Shown: positions 39,774 through 52,396, counted from the stretch's first letter. The stretch: DNA of 64,000 nucleotides from Chrysoperla carnea (GCF_905475395.1 NC_058337.1:90638368-90702367), one strand, 5' to 3'. Notes: generated by a model not told the origin, from the letters alone. Made by a program: numbers and translations.

Positions 39774-42104
39774 TTTTATTTAATGATTTTTATTTAATTG
39801 TGAAAAATTGTTGCAATTATTGTGTTACTATTTCAAAATCAAGCTTGTTCTAACATTTAAAAAAAAAGTTTAAAAAAAATGCATTACTTTTTTCTAGCCA
39901 TTGATTAAGGTCGTTGAGGAGCTGCCGAAACTTAAAATTTTGATAGATTGTTTTTAAAAATATTAAAAAGTCACATTTAATTTTTTTTTGAAGATGTCTA
40001 AAAATTATGCAAGCTTAGAAAGTAAGTTCCCGCAAATAAACATTAATTCTAATGGAAAAGCCATAATAATTAAAGATTTATCATTATTATATAAAGATTT
40101 ATAATTTTTTATATTTTTTGAAAATTATGTCTGTGGAAAGTTTGAATCGTACGGGAGGGATGGCGAACGGAAAACTTCTATGTTTTTCTTCTTTGTGTAT
40201 TTACAAATTATAAAAATTTTTTCTAGAACTTAATATTTATACTTAATATCAACTTAATACCAACAGCTCATTAATTCTGGCTTTAAAATAATCAAGAAAC
40301 GTATTGTATTTTTTAAAAAGTCAACATTATTATTTATTGTTGATCAATGAATAGTATAATGACTTTCACTCACTCAGTATAAGTAAATTTTTGCTACACT
40401 CAGATCTTTGACATAGCAGCAGTTAGTTCTATGGTAAATACAAAAACTAATTTGGAAATTTGATAATGAAATAATTATTGTAAAATTAATTATGTCTTAA
40501 TTTTGGTTTCTTTTATAATTATAATACCTGTTGATCTTAGTGGCTCAGCGTAACCAACTCCGTTCGCGGTATGCCTAGGGTAGCGTGTTTTATTCCCACC
40601 GTTACAATAAAAATTAATTTAATTAATATTTGTTTTATTAATATATATACAAATGTCAATACCAACAAACTATAATTTTTGGCATACACAATTAATTTTA
40701 AGTTTGTTTAAAAACTTCCACTTTGTAACCTCGCACCTGTAGGCATGTGCCTATTTTGCCTATTGGATAATCCGTCGCTTATTATTACTTCACCCAATAC
40801 ACGATTTAAAAAAAGTGATACATATACATATAAGCATGATAAAGTTAACTTTTAAAATTGTAGCAAACACAATTTTTATAATTTTATTATTTTGTTTTAG
40901 TCACGAACTTTAAATAAATCAATTTTATTGTTATTATTATTATTAAGTTTTCAAAATTTGTCATAGTTATTTATTCTACTTGTTAGCAAGGTCTCTGCGG
41001 GCTTAGTTTGCTTGTTAATTCTAACCAGTACAAACCTTAGAATGCGATGATTAAAAGAAACATCTGCCAAACAACATGGAAACATTCACATTAGAAATTT
41101 TGTATATATTTGTAGGGCGTAGCAGACATTCTACAAATTCTGAGGGGTTTAAGTCGTGTGATCTAATTCGAAGGTTTTTACTGTTTAGAATTTCAAGCAG
41201 TAGTCGACTTTGTTGAGATGTAGATCGAAGCGTATTAGCGGCAATATGATCCAAAAAGAATTTCGGTACATTCGGTCGAGTCGGCTCAGTTTTTTATTAT
41301 TATTATTTTTTTATAAATCATTATTAGGTATACTGGGCTATTTTATGTTATTCATGTGAACCTCAGGGGTCGCACCAGACCCACCTCACGGTTTGTTATT
41401 TTTTAAATTTCGATTTAAATGGTTTGATTAAAAAAAAAATCTTTATGAGAAATGTTTATTTAACTACCAGGAATTTCTTGTACGGATATTTGGGTCGTTT
41501 TTGCAACCCCAGAAAGAGATACGAGTGAAAACCCACCAAGCAGACGAATCTGAAACCATTTTCATTTTTGAAACCGAATTTTATATTTTATATAATATAA
41601 CTTTAAAGTAGGTTCAAACTTTTTGCCATTCCTTGAAGAGTATACATTTTAGGTAATACACCTTCAACAATTTTGATAATGGACTAAGTGCCGAAAGAGA
41701 TTTTCAAAACGACAAAATTTTTGGGTCAAAAATTTTACTTTTGCCAATGAGTGAAACATGTGCTTCAAAGGTTAATACGATGACAGACATATGATAACGA
41801 GTTGTAAGTGGTTTTCAGTGAAAGTCACAAACCAATTAGGCAAAAGTATACCGACCAGGAAAATAGTTTTTGGGAAAAAATTTTATTTGCGGAGGTAGGT
41901 ATCTGTTATAAAAAATTCCATTGAGTAATACTTTCAAATAATAATGGAATATAATTTCTAATAATGAAATTATCTATTATAAATTACACTTCCGAAAACT
42001 TGTGTCTTCTTCAACTATTTTGCGCTTTAAGAGATTTTAATTTTGACTACACTTTTTTATAATCTCTATTATAACACGGTAATTAAAATTTCAAAATTAA
42101 TATT
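39774..42104. other. gene-free AT-rich DNA
   Basis: No exon was recognised. It contains a possible SINE head at 40535..40610 (listed separately) and a more balanced patch at 41340-41400. Confidence 0.4.
40535..40610 (+). repeat. possible tRNA-derived SINE head
   Basis: TTAGTGGCTCAGCGTAACCA resembles an A box and GTGTTTTATTCCCACC a decayed B box, at roughly tRNA spacing. An ACAATAAAAATT-rich tail follows. No clear target duplication was found. Confidence 0.35.
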
Positions 42105-42600
42105 TTAACTATATTAATACCCGCCCGCTTTACTTGGCTAAAAAGTAAAAACCACCGCTTTATAGCCTCCACCCTCTCTTGACATACACAGTTTTTAATT
42201 TTGTTAAATGTAAAATAATCATAACTAATTGAGTATATCAGAATATTTGGCCATGATTTGTTTGACATGTACTATTTTAAATTTTTACAGAATTCTTTAA
42301 TTTATGGTTCCAAATGATGATCATAGATCTGCTCCATCTATAATCATCATTTTGAACCATAAATTAAAGATTTCTGTAAAAATTTAAAAAATGGTAAATG
42401 TCAAATTAAATTAAACTTTTTATTTTTAAAAAAATATCTTTATAAATTATAGTTCATGTGCTATTCTGATATATCAGCTATATTGCTGTACAGTTTCATT
42501 AAGAACCACTCGCTAGTTTTAGCGTGAAAGCGTAACAAACAAACAAACAAACAAACAAGCAAACAAACATGCTTACTTCACATTTAATATATATTGGGAA
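42105..42600 (+). repeat. dispersed repeat family R4, copy 2, carrying an internal hairpin
   Basis: The head is ATACCCGCCCGCTTTACTTG. The block TGATATATCAGCTATATTGC and the tail AACAAACATGCTTACTTCAC match the copy at 14590. Unlike that copy, it contains a palindrome at 42279..42385. Confidence 0.75.
42279..42385. repeat. inverted repeat (arms about 43 bp)
   Basis: The left arm starts AAATTTTTACAG and contains TTTAATTTATGGTT; the right arm contains AACCATAAATTAAAG and ends CTGTAAAAATTT. The loop is about 18 nt, near 42323-42340. Confidence 0.85.
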
Positions 42601-43504
42601 AACAAAAAACTACTATTACAACTACTTTATAAATATATTTTATTAACACTAAAAACATTAAAAACAGATAATTTAAAACAAAAAAAAACAAAAATAAAAT
42701 TAACAAAACTTATTTTTAACATACAAAAGAAAAAATAAATTGCAGGTACACAAAATGATTTTCTATGAGAACAATGCAGAGGAAACACATAGAGGTAATA
42801 TGTTTGGTAATTTAATGTTGCAAATAAAAATATTAATAACAATTTAAATAAATTAGGTATTAAAAATGTAATAAAAAATTATTGTTATAAATTAAATACA
42901 AAGGTCATGTCAGGTGCACAGTATGACTCAAAGTATTGTAATTTATTTTATATTATAATCAATTATAAGTTGTTTCAGTTGAATAAGCTTTCATTATCCT
43001 AATTAAAAAACCTTGAAACTTCAAAAAAGAAAATTTTTATTCTTATATCATATCCTGTATAATATAAAATATAAACGTTTAAAATAGTTAATATAACTCG
43101 GTCATTGTATTAGATATGTAAATGGATTTGAATAGATGCCTTTACACTTTTTACGAAACATATTATTTAAAAAATAATTATCCGAAAGAGATTAAATTTG
43201 GCATGCACAATCTCAACATGAGAACGCTCCGATTGATTGACTTTTCATAGGAAAAAATCCATAACGAATGAAAATAAACAAATGACTGAGGTAATTGTTG
43301 AAATGCCCTATACAGAAAGTGTTGAATATAATTACTCGTATAAAAAGAAAAAAAAAATTGTTTTAAAAAAAATTCTGCATAACATGCTTTCAAACGAATT
43401 TTCGAAGAAATAAACTTTTCCCTAAAAATTGACAAGCCTCAATCTTTTATAGTGTTTGAGAAAATGGAAACTAAACTTTGAACTTGATATTACATAATGT
43501 GTAG
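42601..43504. other. gene-free AT-rich DNA
   Basis: Nothing recognised. Confidence 0.45.
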
Positions 43505-43805
43505 ATAATTATTTTACAAATTTAAAAAAATATATTTTTTCAATTTTGATGGTGAATTCTGTTAAAACTTGACAATATGAGACGAAAAGTAACCATAAAA
43601 TTTTTCGATACCTGAAATAATTTTCAAAATAACGAAAATTGAAATATTTCTTTATTAAGTTAGCTCTCAATATTTCGAAAACCAAAGCAAATATCAACAA
43701 ATTTTATTCTTATTTTTCGTCTACATTCATAAAGTTTTGAAAATAAGGTATAAATAATTTCAACCACCAAGTCTAAACTTGCCTTGTCGCTCGTACTACC
43801 TTAAC
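43505..43805 (+). repeat. dispersed repeat family R5, partial copy
   Basis: It contains AATTTTGATGGTGAATTCTG near the left and GCTCGTACTACCTTAACAAC at the right end, matching the right half of the copy at 57929..58505 in the same orientation. No coding sequence. Confidence 0.65.
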
Positions 43806-44422
43806 AACTAAACTAAACTGAAATGTATTTCCCCTATTCAGGCGGAAAGTCTATATTGCTAATATCAAAACATCGACTGGAGCTTGCACAACTTAAAATT
43901 ATAAAAATGTAATGATTTCCCAGATTATTTTGATTTATCTTATCAATTTACAATGATTGCTCCCAGTCGAACAGAGCATTCAATTGGGCTCAGCTAGTGT
44001 CGACTGATGTGTTGGTACTACTTGAGCGTTACCGATCGCTAAGTTCATGTTTAGCGTAGTCAATATTTCAATCATGTTTATAAGCTTAATAATAAGATAA
44101 TATTAAAATCGTAGTAATATGTCAAGTCGGTATCGTTTTTGTTATATCCAAGTTTTTGTCAGTATACGCCCTTACAATAGCGATTATAGATACCTTAAGA
44201 ATTTCGGATACAGGCTATAAAATATTCGATTTGTAGTTTCTTATTATAAAATTTTTTTGTCGGTTTTTAGTTAAGGCTATGAAAGATCATTAAGTCGCAA
44301 TATACTTATACTTATACTTTTTTTCTGAGCATAAAACTATATTTATTAAGTCATGGTATGCCGAGTTTAAATAAAAACTAATCATAAATGCACAGTCTTT
44401 AATAGTTAGTTACCTTAACTAA
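43806..44422. other. 3' flank of CPR-B
   Basis: No exon. On the minus strand a polyadenylation hexamer AATAAA lies at 44347..44342, about 76 nt after the CPR-B stop codon, which is a good position for the end of that transcript. Confidence 0.6.
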
Positions 44423-47400
44423 TCAGTCATCATCTATGTAATGTATATGTTTGGCATATCGAATACCCTCACTAGGTGCGTTAGTTTGTGGCTTCATGAC
44501 GTGCTCATATAAATTAATTGATCGTTTTTTCGATTGATCAATACTCGATTTTGAACTATCATGTCTTTTAGCAGGAAATAAAATTGGCCCTTTAGTATTC
44601 TTCTGATTTTGTAAATATGCATTATAATCTAATTGTTTTCCATTTAAATAGACGTATTTAAGTGTTGGGGGAGCTGATATAGTCGCTTGTAATGGTTGAT
44701 GCAAATGTGGTTTGTATAACAAATTTGTATTCGAAGCGTATGAAGCCAACCCTGGGGTCGTGTAGACAGGTTTAATTTTTTTTGGTGGTGCTGCAGTTGT
44801 GTAGTAAAAATCTCCCCCGTTATAATTTTTTAATATTTCATAACTATTTAATACATTAGCATATTTTCCGGCATTTATCGGATGAAAACCAGTTTCCAGT
44901 TTATCTGGTTGAATAAACTGATATTTATTTGTGTCCAAGTGCTGCTGTGGTTCAGATTCTACAATTTCATATTGTATCGATGTTTGTTGGTTTAATTTTG
45001 GTGTTAAATCAACTTCAGTTTTGTAAGTATGATATTGCCCTAAATCAACAGTTTTTGGAATATTTTTCAACAAACTCAAGTCAATATTTTCATATTTTAC
45101 TTCAGCGGGCTTAAATAATGTTTGGGGCACAGCTTTTTCGTGCTTTTTAGCTTCTTCGTCATGAATAATTGTAACATCAATCTGTTTTGGAGTAATATAA
45201 CCACTTTGTTGGACATGGACTTCTGGGATGTGTGATTGTTGGGCATGGATTTCTGGATGGTGTGATGTGGTAACGCCCTTTGATTCGACCCCAATATAAC
45301 TAATTGCTTTATCGGGTGATGGATGATGAGCATGGCCATTACGAGTTACAACAGCATGAAAACCATTTTTATCATCAGCTGTGTAATCCACAGAACGTAT
45401 TGTACCATCTGGTTCCCGTAATGCGTAATGACCTTTCACTTTGTCGCCATCACGAGTTTCCCATTGATGTTTAATATCACCAGTTTTTTGATCTTTCACA
45501 CCGTAACTGAATTGATATTTTGGATAAGAAGTCTGAAATCAAGATATGAAAGTCACAATATTTATGTTTTTTGTTTTCAACAAATCAATGAGATCAATTG
45601 AATAATACCCTATAGTACTTTACAGGAAACATAAGTACAAATAATTCGTTTTTTATGTACTTTACAACTTATATGTCTATTGGAACCAATATTTACTCAA
45701 GAAGAGGTCCGGTTTGATTAATATTTTTAAATCTTTCTTTTTTTATTTTACTTTAAATCAGAAACCCTTCAGTGGGCGGAAATAATCTGAAGGGGGAAGG
45801 CAGGCGCGGATCTAGAAATTTTTTTGGGGGGGGGGGGGTCGTAGGATTTTAGTCATTTTTGTTTTTCAATAAAATAACAAAAAAACCAAATAAACAAAGA
45901 TTTTTTTTGTTTTTCGGTTTGTTAAATATTGATTCAGCTCTTTTTTTTGAAATGCGGGCTGTTTTGGGGGGGGGTCATGACCCATGTGACGCCCCCCCTC
46001 TTAGATCCGCGCCTGGGGGAAGGCAATTTTCCGGCTGATATATCAACATCCAGCTGATGTTTCTTATAAAAGATGTTTGAAATTTCGCTAGTATATTGAT
46101 TTTATACTATAGTTGTTATTTTGTTTGAAAATATATAATACAAACCGTTATTTTTGAGCTTACTACTTAACTGATTTTAAAAAATCTTTCACCTATAGAA
46201 ATCTACATTATCAGAAGGAAGCATAGACAGTTTTTTCATTTTCAAAACTTAGGGTTCTGCACCAAAAGTTAAAATCATGGCTGGCCATTGATATATTCGT
46301 CGGGACAATGTCTCTTCCCCCCTTATATCATTTTGTGGCACGTTTCTGATTTTAAATAATCTAAAAAAAAACTAAAAAACTATTGAAAATCGGGGCTGTT
46401 CTTGAGGTACCTCCTAAGATTGCCTCTTTTATGTATCCATTGATACTAAAATTTTTAAAATGAAATTTCCCTTGACCATTTCGTATAGAGGTAGCTAAAT
46501 AGTAGCGAAACAGTTTTCGAAACTGAATTTTCTTCCGCAAGGTGTTAGTGGTCGTAGACTTGTTGTCAGAAACCTCGAAATTCGAAAAACTCCATGGAAA
46601 AAAATCCAATGTTGAACCTCTTCAACTGAGCGGTCAATCATGGTCTTATCTTTCTGAATTTTTTGAAGTTTATCGTTTCATATTTGATGAAGCTAAATCC
46701 ACTATTAAACCACAGTTTAAGTAGATAAGTAGAAAAATCGAGAACTGTAGTTGTTTACGTTGCCCAACCATGAAAATGGGTCCTTTATGTTAAAAAACCC
46801 TAAGCTCAAACGGCAGTTTAAGTTTTGTTGTGTAATTTGTGGTTGAATCGAATGTCGAACCTTTGCTTTTGACCTCTCAGTATATTTGTTTTTTTTGTTT
46901 TGGAATTATCGCGACGGACGGACTAGGTAGCTAAAGCTTTAGCATTTCTCTGCATTATAAATTTTCAGAAAATTTAATCATCGAAACCATTAATTAACTT
47001 TCTATATAAGGAATTTAATAAATCAAAAAATATCTAGAATTTAATTATTTTATTTTTTACTGTAAGAGAAAATTCTTATAAACTTTCACGATGAAAGAAA
47101 ACATTATGATTAAGATTTTAAATAATTTTTCAAAAAATTTCAATACCGGTTTCTAAGACATAATTTACATACTAACAAAACTAATGCAAAAATATTGTGT
47201 AAAATAAAGTAATCTTACATATTGGTGATCAGGTGCGTATATTGATGAAGTTAATGTAGATCCAAAAACTTGTTGCGATAATAATATTATGAATAGTAAC
47301 ATCTGTGAACAAGAAATATATGCAATTTAATTTTAAATATATTCATAAAAATTTAAATAATTATACGGTAAAGTTAAAATTATTTTGTTAAATATTATAC

Positions 47401-48992
47401 AATTTTATTATTTTATTAGAATTTTATAAAATTACCAGAAACACACAGTAATCATTAGAAGCAATTTTTAAATTCCGATAATCTGAATAAATTAAATTGC
47501 CACATAAATTTGATAAATCAAACTTGTGTAGCTGTATTTCCAGCATTTAAAACTTCTAATAAACATAAGTAAAGCCAGCAAAATTAACAATTTTGTCCCA
47601 ATCAGAGATTCGTAATTAGTTTTCCGTTTGCATTCTATAAATATATCTATTCCTTACATACATTCTATATAAAATTAGTGATGTGATGAGAACACCTAAC
47701 GATTTATTGAAGGTTCCTTATGAGGATTATATATCAGGCTCCAAAATCAAAGTCGCTCCTTAAGCCTAGATCTTTGATTTTATATAAAATCAAAGCTACT
47801 TTATAAACTATACATTAATCAAACCTGAACACGTGCTATTTAACCTGTGAAAACTTCCCGAAAATCATTTGGAAATTGGAAAACACAAGCATATTTTAAA
47901 GAGAACACAACCTATTGTGCCTTGTTTAACCGATCATTGACCGTTAAAAAACGCTCACTGTTACTCTTGGGGGTGAAAATGTCTAGAGATTTTCTCTTCA
48001 AATGAATGGTGCGCCATATATACTAAGCGAAAAATGTGAAAAAATTCTGATTGTTGCACTTAATTGTAAATATTCTCCTGGGAAGAAAAGTCAATTGCAA
48101 TTTTAAAATACATTTACTTTTTAAGACCTATCAAACGAATCTTTACAATCGATAGGCATCGTTACAAAATTTGAGTATCTCAATTTTTTTCAAGATATTC
48201 TAGGTATATAGATCCTTCAACTCTTTTTTATTTTTACTATTTCAAAGAATTAATTAACTACCTTCTGCTAAGTAATAAGTACACAATAGAATGCTAGGTA
48301 ACAAAATTGAATGGAACTCATAGGACCAGAACTTGAAATTTTATATTGCGAACATAAAACAAATTATTTATTTTTGAAATATTAAATGAAACAATCAATT
48401 TTTCGTCCCATTTAATGATGCCTTAATTGATGCCGAAAAGCAGGTTTCTAGCTAATTTTGGGTTAAAAAAAATATTTTGCTAGTAATCTCTTTTTTTCAG
48501 CTAGTAATCGTTATTTTTTTTTAACAATACATTTAAACAAATTTTATAATTTTTTCGTAAAATTTCATGATTTTTAACTGGTTTAACTTCTTTTTAAACA
48601 ATATTTGAGTATTTGCATGATATTTAAATAAAATTTTTGACCCCTGGCTTGAAAATGAGATGACGTTGAGTTTCCTATTTTCATTAGAACCCAAGATATA
48701 CGCGAAAGTGTCTAAAAAAGTGCTTTTTCTCGGTTTTCTCCCAAACTTTTGTTCCAATTAATATTTTTGACGTTTTCACAGTAAAATAAAAAAAAAAAAA
48801 AAAAAAACAAAAAACAAAAATCAGTATATCTTGCTTGTGAAATTGCGTTTCTGATGAGTACAAACACCCTTAACATTTACAATTTCAATTTTCGAGGTTT
48901 TGTAGTTTACAAAAAATGTATATTATTTATCAAATATTAACCAAATTAATTTATGACAATATACATACTTGAATATAATTACAGACAATCAT
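44423..48992 (-). CDS. RR-2 cuticular protein with long polar C-terminal tail (CPR-B)
   Basis: Secreted chitin-binding cuticle protein. The solid exons are 47219..47302 (28 codons) and 44423..45532 (369 codons plus stop), joined in phase 0 by a GT-AG intron. The 28-codon exon begins exactly at an ATG after TTCACAG and encodes the signal peptide [14 protein letters not shown]. An upstream in-frame candidate exon 48969..48992 (MIVCNYIQ, donor GTATGT) would give 405 residues; without it the protein is 397. I chose the upstream ATG because it follows a TATA/initiator pair and keeps the frame. The RR-2 domain (residues 37-107 of the long form) has [20 protein letters not shown] and [13 protein letters not shown]. 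The remaining 298 residues are Gln, His, Lys, Tyr and Thr-rich without the AAPA repeats of CPR-A. A polyadenylation hexamer lies at 44347. Confidence 0.92.
45801..46015. mobile_element. hAT-type MITE in the second intron of CPR-B
   Basis: The left end is CAGGCGCGGATCTAGA and the right end TCTTAGATCCGCGCCTG, inverted over 14 bp. The 8-bp direct repeat GGGGAAGG lies immediately outside both ends (45793-45800 and 46016-46023), as expected of hAT superfamily elements. The 215-bp body holds a run of about 14 G after AATTTTTTT on the left and a G run plus ACGCCCCCCC on the right. It encodes nothing. Intronic, between the signal-peptide exon and the RR-2 exon. Confidence 0.9.
47303..48968 (-). other. 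first intron of CPR-B (predicted)
   Basis: GTATGT donor and TTCACAG acceptor. It contains an A-rich run at about 48784-48817 and no recognised exon or repeat copy. Confidence 0.5.
48969..48992 (-). other. candidate first coding exon of CPR-B
   Basis: ATG at 48992 followed by seven codons, then the donor GTATGT. Joining to 47302 keeps the frame. If it is non-coding leader, translation starts at 47302 instead. Confidence 0.45.
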
Positions 48993-49162
48993 ATTGTTCA
49001 ATATTTATTAAATGGTCCTTAATTAAATAATTAATTAAACTAATATTATATAAACAAACAAACGCACAAACTAAATTTTAGACACACTTAATAAAAATAT
49101 ATTTGAATTACACTTATATTTTTTAAATTTACTTTTAGAAATTAATATTTAAATTTTGAATT

Positions 49163-49200
49163 CATTGTCAATGATAAATTGTTAAAGTAGTGCTTTTATA
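49163..49200 (-). promoter_or_regulatory. TATA box and initiator of CPR-B
   Basis: On the minus strand TATAAAAGCA runs from 49200 to 49191 and TATCATTG follows with its A at 49172, 28 nt downstream. A short upstream frame, ATG at 49165 with seven codons then TAA, would lie near the 5' end of the leader. Predicted from sequence only. Confidence 0.5.
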
Positions 49201-49850
49201 AAAATGTGTGTAGTATTTATAAATATTTGTGTGTACATAATTATCATTTTGAAGATGAGGAGGATCACTACCATTCTTCTTCCGTTTAAACATCCCTACT
49301 TCTAATCAATATACGATTTAGTCTCGTATATGTGAATCAACTTTATGTATACAAGATTTCATCTTCAAACTCTTCCAATGTTAAATGCATTCGTCTGTCT
49401 TTTCACCTTATTTCTCTTTCAGTAAATTTATATTGATACTTTTACACAGTGTGATTCTAAAGTTACCATAATCTGTACCATTTCATGATGCATTAATCAG
49501 TGTGTATTAAAGAAACGGGCTTAACCGAATATTCGAGACAGAGACAAAAGTCAAATAAGTTTATATTTATAAAAAACCAAAAACTTTTCTAAAACAGAGG
49601 AAAGGGTTTTGTTAATATTTTTATTTATTTGATTTGTTTTTAATGGTATTAAAATTATAAGATGAAGAAATGTTAACAAAGGATGGCTTTTCTGTTAATA
49701 GCTTTGCGTGGAATTGCTGACTCTAGCTTGTTGTTTTTAAGGTGTCTGGTAGATTGGTAGATGGTATGAATTTGGTTATGAGCCCTTAGAATTTCTTATG
49801 CTTAAAGAAATCTAAGTAATTCATAAGTTATTCGAAAAATGTACGCATTA
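49201..49850. other. 5' flank of CPR-B, gene-free
   Basis: No exon or repeat was recognised until the next R2 copy. Confidence 0.45.
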
Positions 49851-50330
49851 CTTTTGGTGCCAGCCAAGTTAATGTAGTAAACTATTCTGTCACAGTTGTA
49901 CCCTTAGCTGAAAACCGACTCCAAAAATAACAATAATTTGACTATATTATATTATCGTTAATTCTTTCCTTTTTGAAGTTGTTTTTTTTTTTTTTTTAAT
50001 TATTTTTTTTAATGAATCTGAAGTACAATAACTAATTTGTCACTAAAAAAAGAATAATCGAAATTGGTTGGCGTGATATTGAGTTATTCGCCCATTTTTT
50101 GTTTCTGATTTGTTGCACACACTTAATGCAAATTTAAGACTAATATGGATTTCTCAAAGATACCATTGTCAGAACTGGACCAAATTGAAATGAGGTCACA
50201 CGGAAATCACCAGCGTTCAAAAAGATAAAGAATAATCAAAATCGGTACACCAAGTCGAAAGTTCTGAGGTAACAAGCTTAAAAAAATTCAGTCGAATTGA
50301 GAACCTCCTCCTTTTTGTTTGAAGTCGATA
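49851..50330 (+). repeat. foldback repeat family R2, copy 3 (5' truncated)
   Basis: It starts at TTTTGGTGCCAGCCAAGTTA, so most of the left arm is missing, and ends GTTTGAAGTCGATA. The loop TTAATGTAGTAAACTATTCT has the same orientation as in copy 2. The tail retains AATCGGTACACCAAGTCG and ATTTAAGACTAATATGG phrases. Confidence 0.8.
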
Positions 50331-51390
50331 AAAAAGGAAAGAAAATTTCTCTTAAATCGCCTATCTCTTTTTTGGCCCAAATAAGTACACCCCCTAAAAA
50401 TATTACCATTTTTGATAATCTAATGCAAAATTCGAGATCAGCGACCCCAAAAATCCCTTAAAAATTCTGAACTTTTACGCCATAAAAATTCTGAACTTGC
50501 AAAAAAATTTGAAAGCGAGTAGGGGAGGGGAGTGGATGTTGTAAAAAGGCCTATATTAATAAAAACATCTAAAGTTTTTTTTTTACTTTAGCATTTTAAA
50601 CCATTTTGACCTCTTTTTAAAATTTTATAAATTGCGAATATAAAATAAAAATGATAAAATTTCTGAAAAATATTCCATTTTTGACGCCATTTTGTTGGTT
50701 AGACATGTTGCACCACTCTGCAAAAGTAAAAAATTTTCAATAAATACTTATTTTGATGTGAAATGAAAAACCCCAATGTTTCGCTGCCCGAACTTTTAAT
50801 CCATATAACAGCCTTTTTTTGCTTAGTTTTACTCCAGTAAAATAATGGATTTATGAATCATGAATATATTGTATTTACATACAATACTTTATTTGTTTTC
50901 TATATGTACACATAATTATTTTGTGGGTCATATAATACAAGATTTCAAACAAAAAAAAAGTAAAGAAGTAAAATCAATGTCGATTTCAAATAAACAGCAA
51001 AAGCTTCACATAAATATATGAATCAACATCTGTTAGGTAGATATCTATTTACATGATATAAAATTATCACCCTAAAGACATTTTACGTAGTATACCTATG
51101 TTTTTTCTTTTTAAAAAATAGGCCAATTATACCATGTCTTACATGTGTACTCTCAACTATATTGACTATTACTAAACCAGATTTTATATGATTTTTATTT
51201 AATACTTAATAATGTTGTGGATATATTACTTTGGCTGGCTCTCCTAGCATATGCGTATTTATAATAAAATTTTTCTAAAAGTTTCACAAAAATATGCAAA
51301 CGAATTTCATTAAAATTTGGAACCGATTTTAGTTGCCCAAACAGGTATATACCAACAACAATATCAATAAGTTAAGTTTTTTGAATTTTC
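50331..51390. other. gene-free AT-rich DNA
   Basis: No exon recognised. The 50340-50720 segment, with GGGGAGGGGAGTGGATG near 50523, may be a further unclassified element. Confidence 0.4.
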
Positions 51391-51690
51391 GGATACTGAA
51401 CCCTAAGCTCGCACTTGAAGCATATCTAAGGACACTCTCCATTAAATTACCTTTTTTCTTAAAGTCTTTTCCAAGCTGAGCTGATTTTGAAAATCATCGC
51501 CAATTTTTATTTATTTTTGGGTACGTATCTTTAAATTTGCACTTTAAACATAGCTGAGAACACTTACCATTACCTTTCAAACGAAAACAAAAAAATAAAC
51601 ATCGGTTCATCCATTTAGACACACAGACTGACACACACACATAGCGGTCAAACTTATAACACGTCCTTTTTTTAGATCGATATTATATAA
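51391..51690 (+). repeat. dispersed repeat family R3, copy 2 (internally duplicated)
   Basis: It starts at GGATACTGAACCCTAAGCTC, then restarts at about 51520 with GGGTACGTATCTTTAAATTT, and ends ATAGCGGTCAAACTTATAAC. The order suggests one insertion into another or a tandem pair. Confidence 0.65.
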
Positions 51691-52396
51691 AAGATAGATA
51701 TGATTGTTATTTTTCGTAGAAACAAGAAAATCATGTTCTTTAATAGTTTCAGAGAAACTCTCTGGAAACTAAAATACGATGAGTTATGGAATATTTTTGT
51801 CATCCTAAATCCTTCTAATTTTCAGTTAATTAAGGACGTTCACGCGTCAACGATATTAGTAGAGAAATTAAAAACAATATGATAAAGCGATAGTTTAAAT
51901 GATTTTCTATGATTTAAAACAGGAAAAATATCCTGTTATCGAATTAATTTCATTAAATTTTAGGTTTAAAAGTGACTAAAAGTAAGGTTTAACATGAGAC
52001 TAAATGGAAAATATAAATCGATATTTTTAAAAATTATATCGATAACCATACTTGAAACTTTTACCAGTTAACTATTATTTAAACTTTTAATAGAATTTCA
52101 AAAAAAAATTTCTATTTTCTACTAATTTAAAATTCTTTAAAATTTACATACTGTTTCCCTAACGCACATAGCAAAACAGGTTCACGCATGTACGTCCTTC
52201 AGGAAAAAAATGTTATAAAAAAATAGGGTTTAACACTTAAAATGTCGGCCAACATTCTTATTTAGCTGCAATTAAATCATTTTACCTCGTTTCATTCTTA
52301 TATTTGAACTTTAACTCTAAAAACTACATAATCGACGACAAAAATCGCAGTTTTACTTATCTTGGTATTTAAATTTAAAAAAAAACCCGACAAATT
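51691..52396. other. gene-free AT-rich DNA
   Basis: Nothing recognised. Confidence 0.45.

Noticed and set aside
44929..45339. Open frames on the other strand and in another frame within the CPR-B last exon
   Set aside because: They are shadows of the 369-codon CPR-B exon, which has a signal peptide exon, splice sites and an RR-2 domain.
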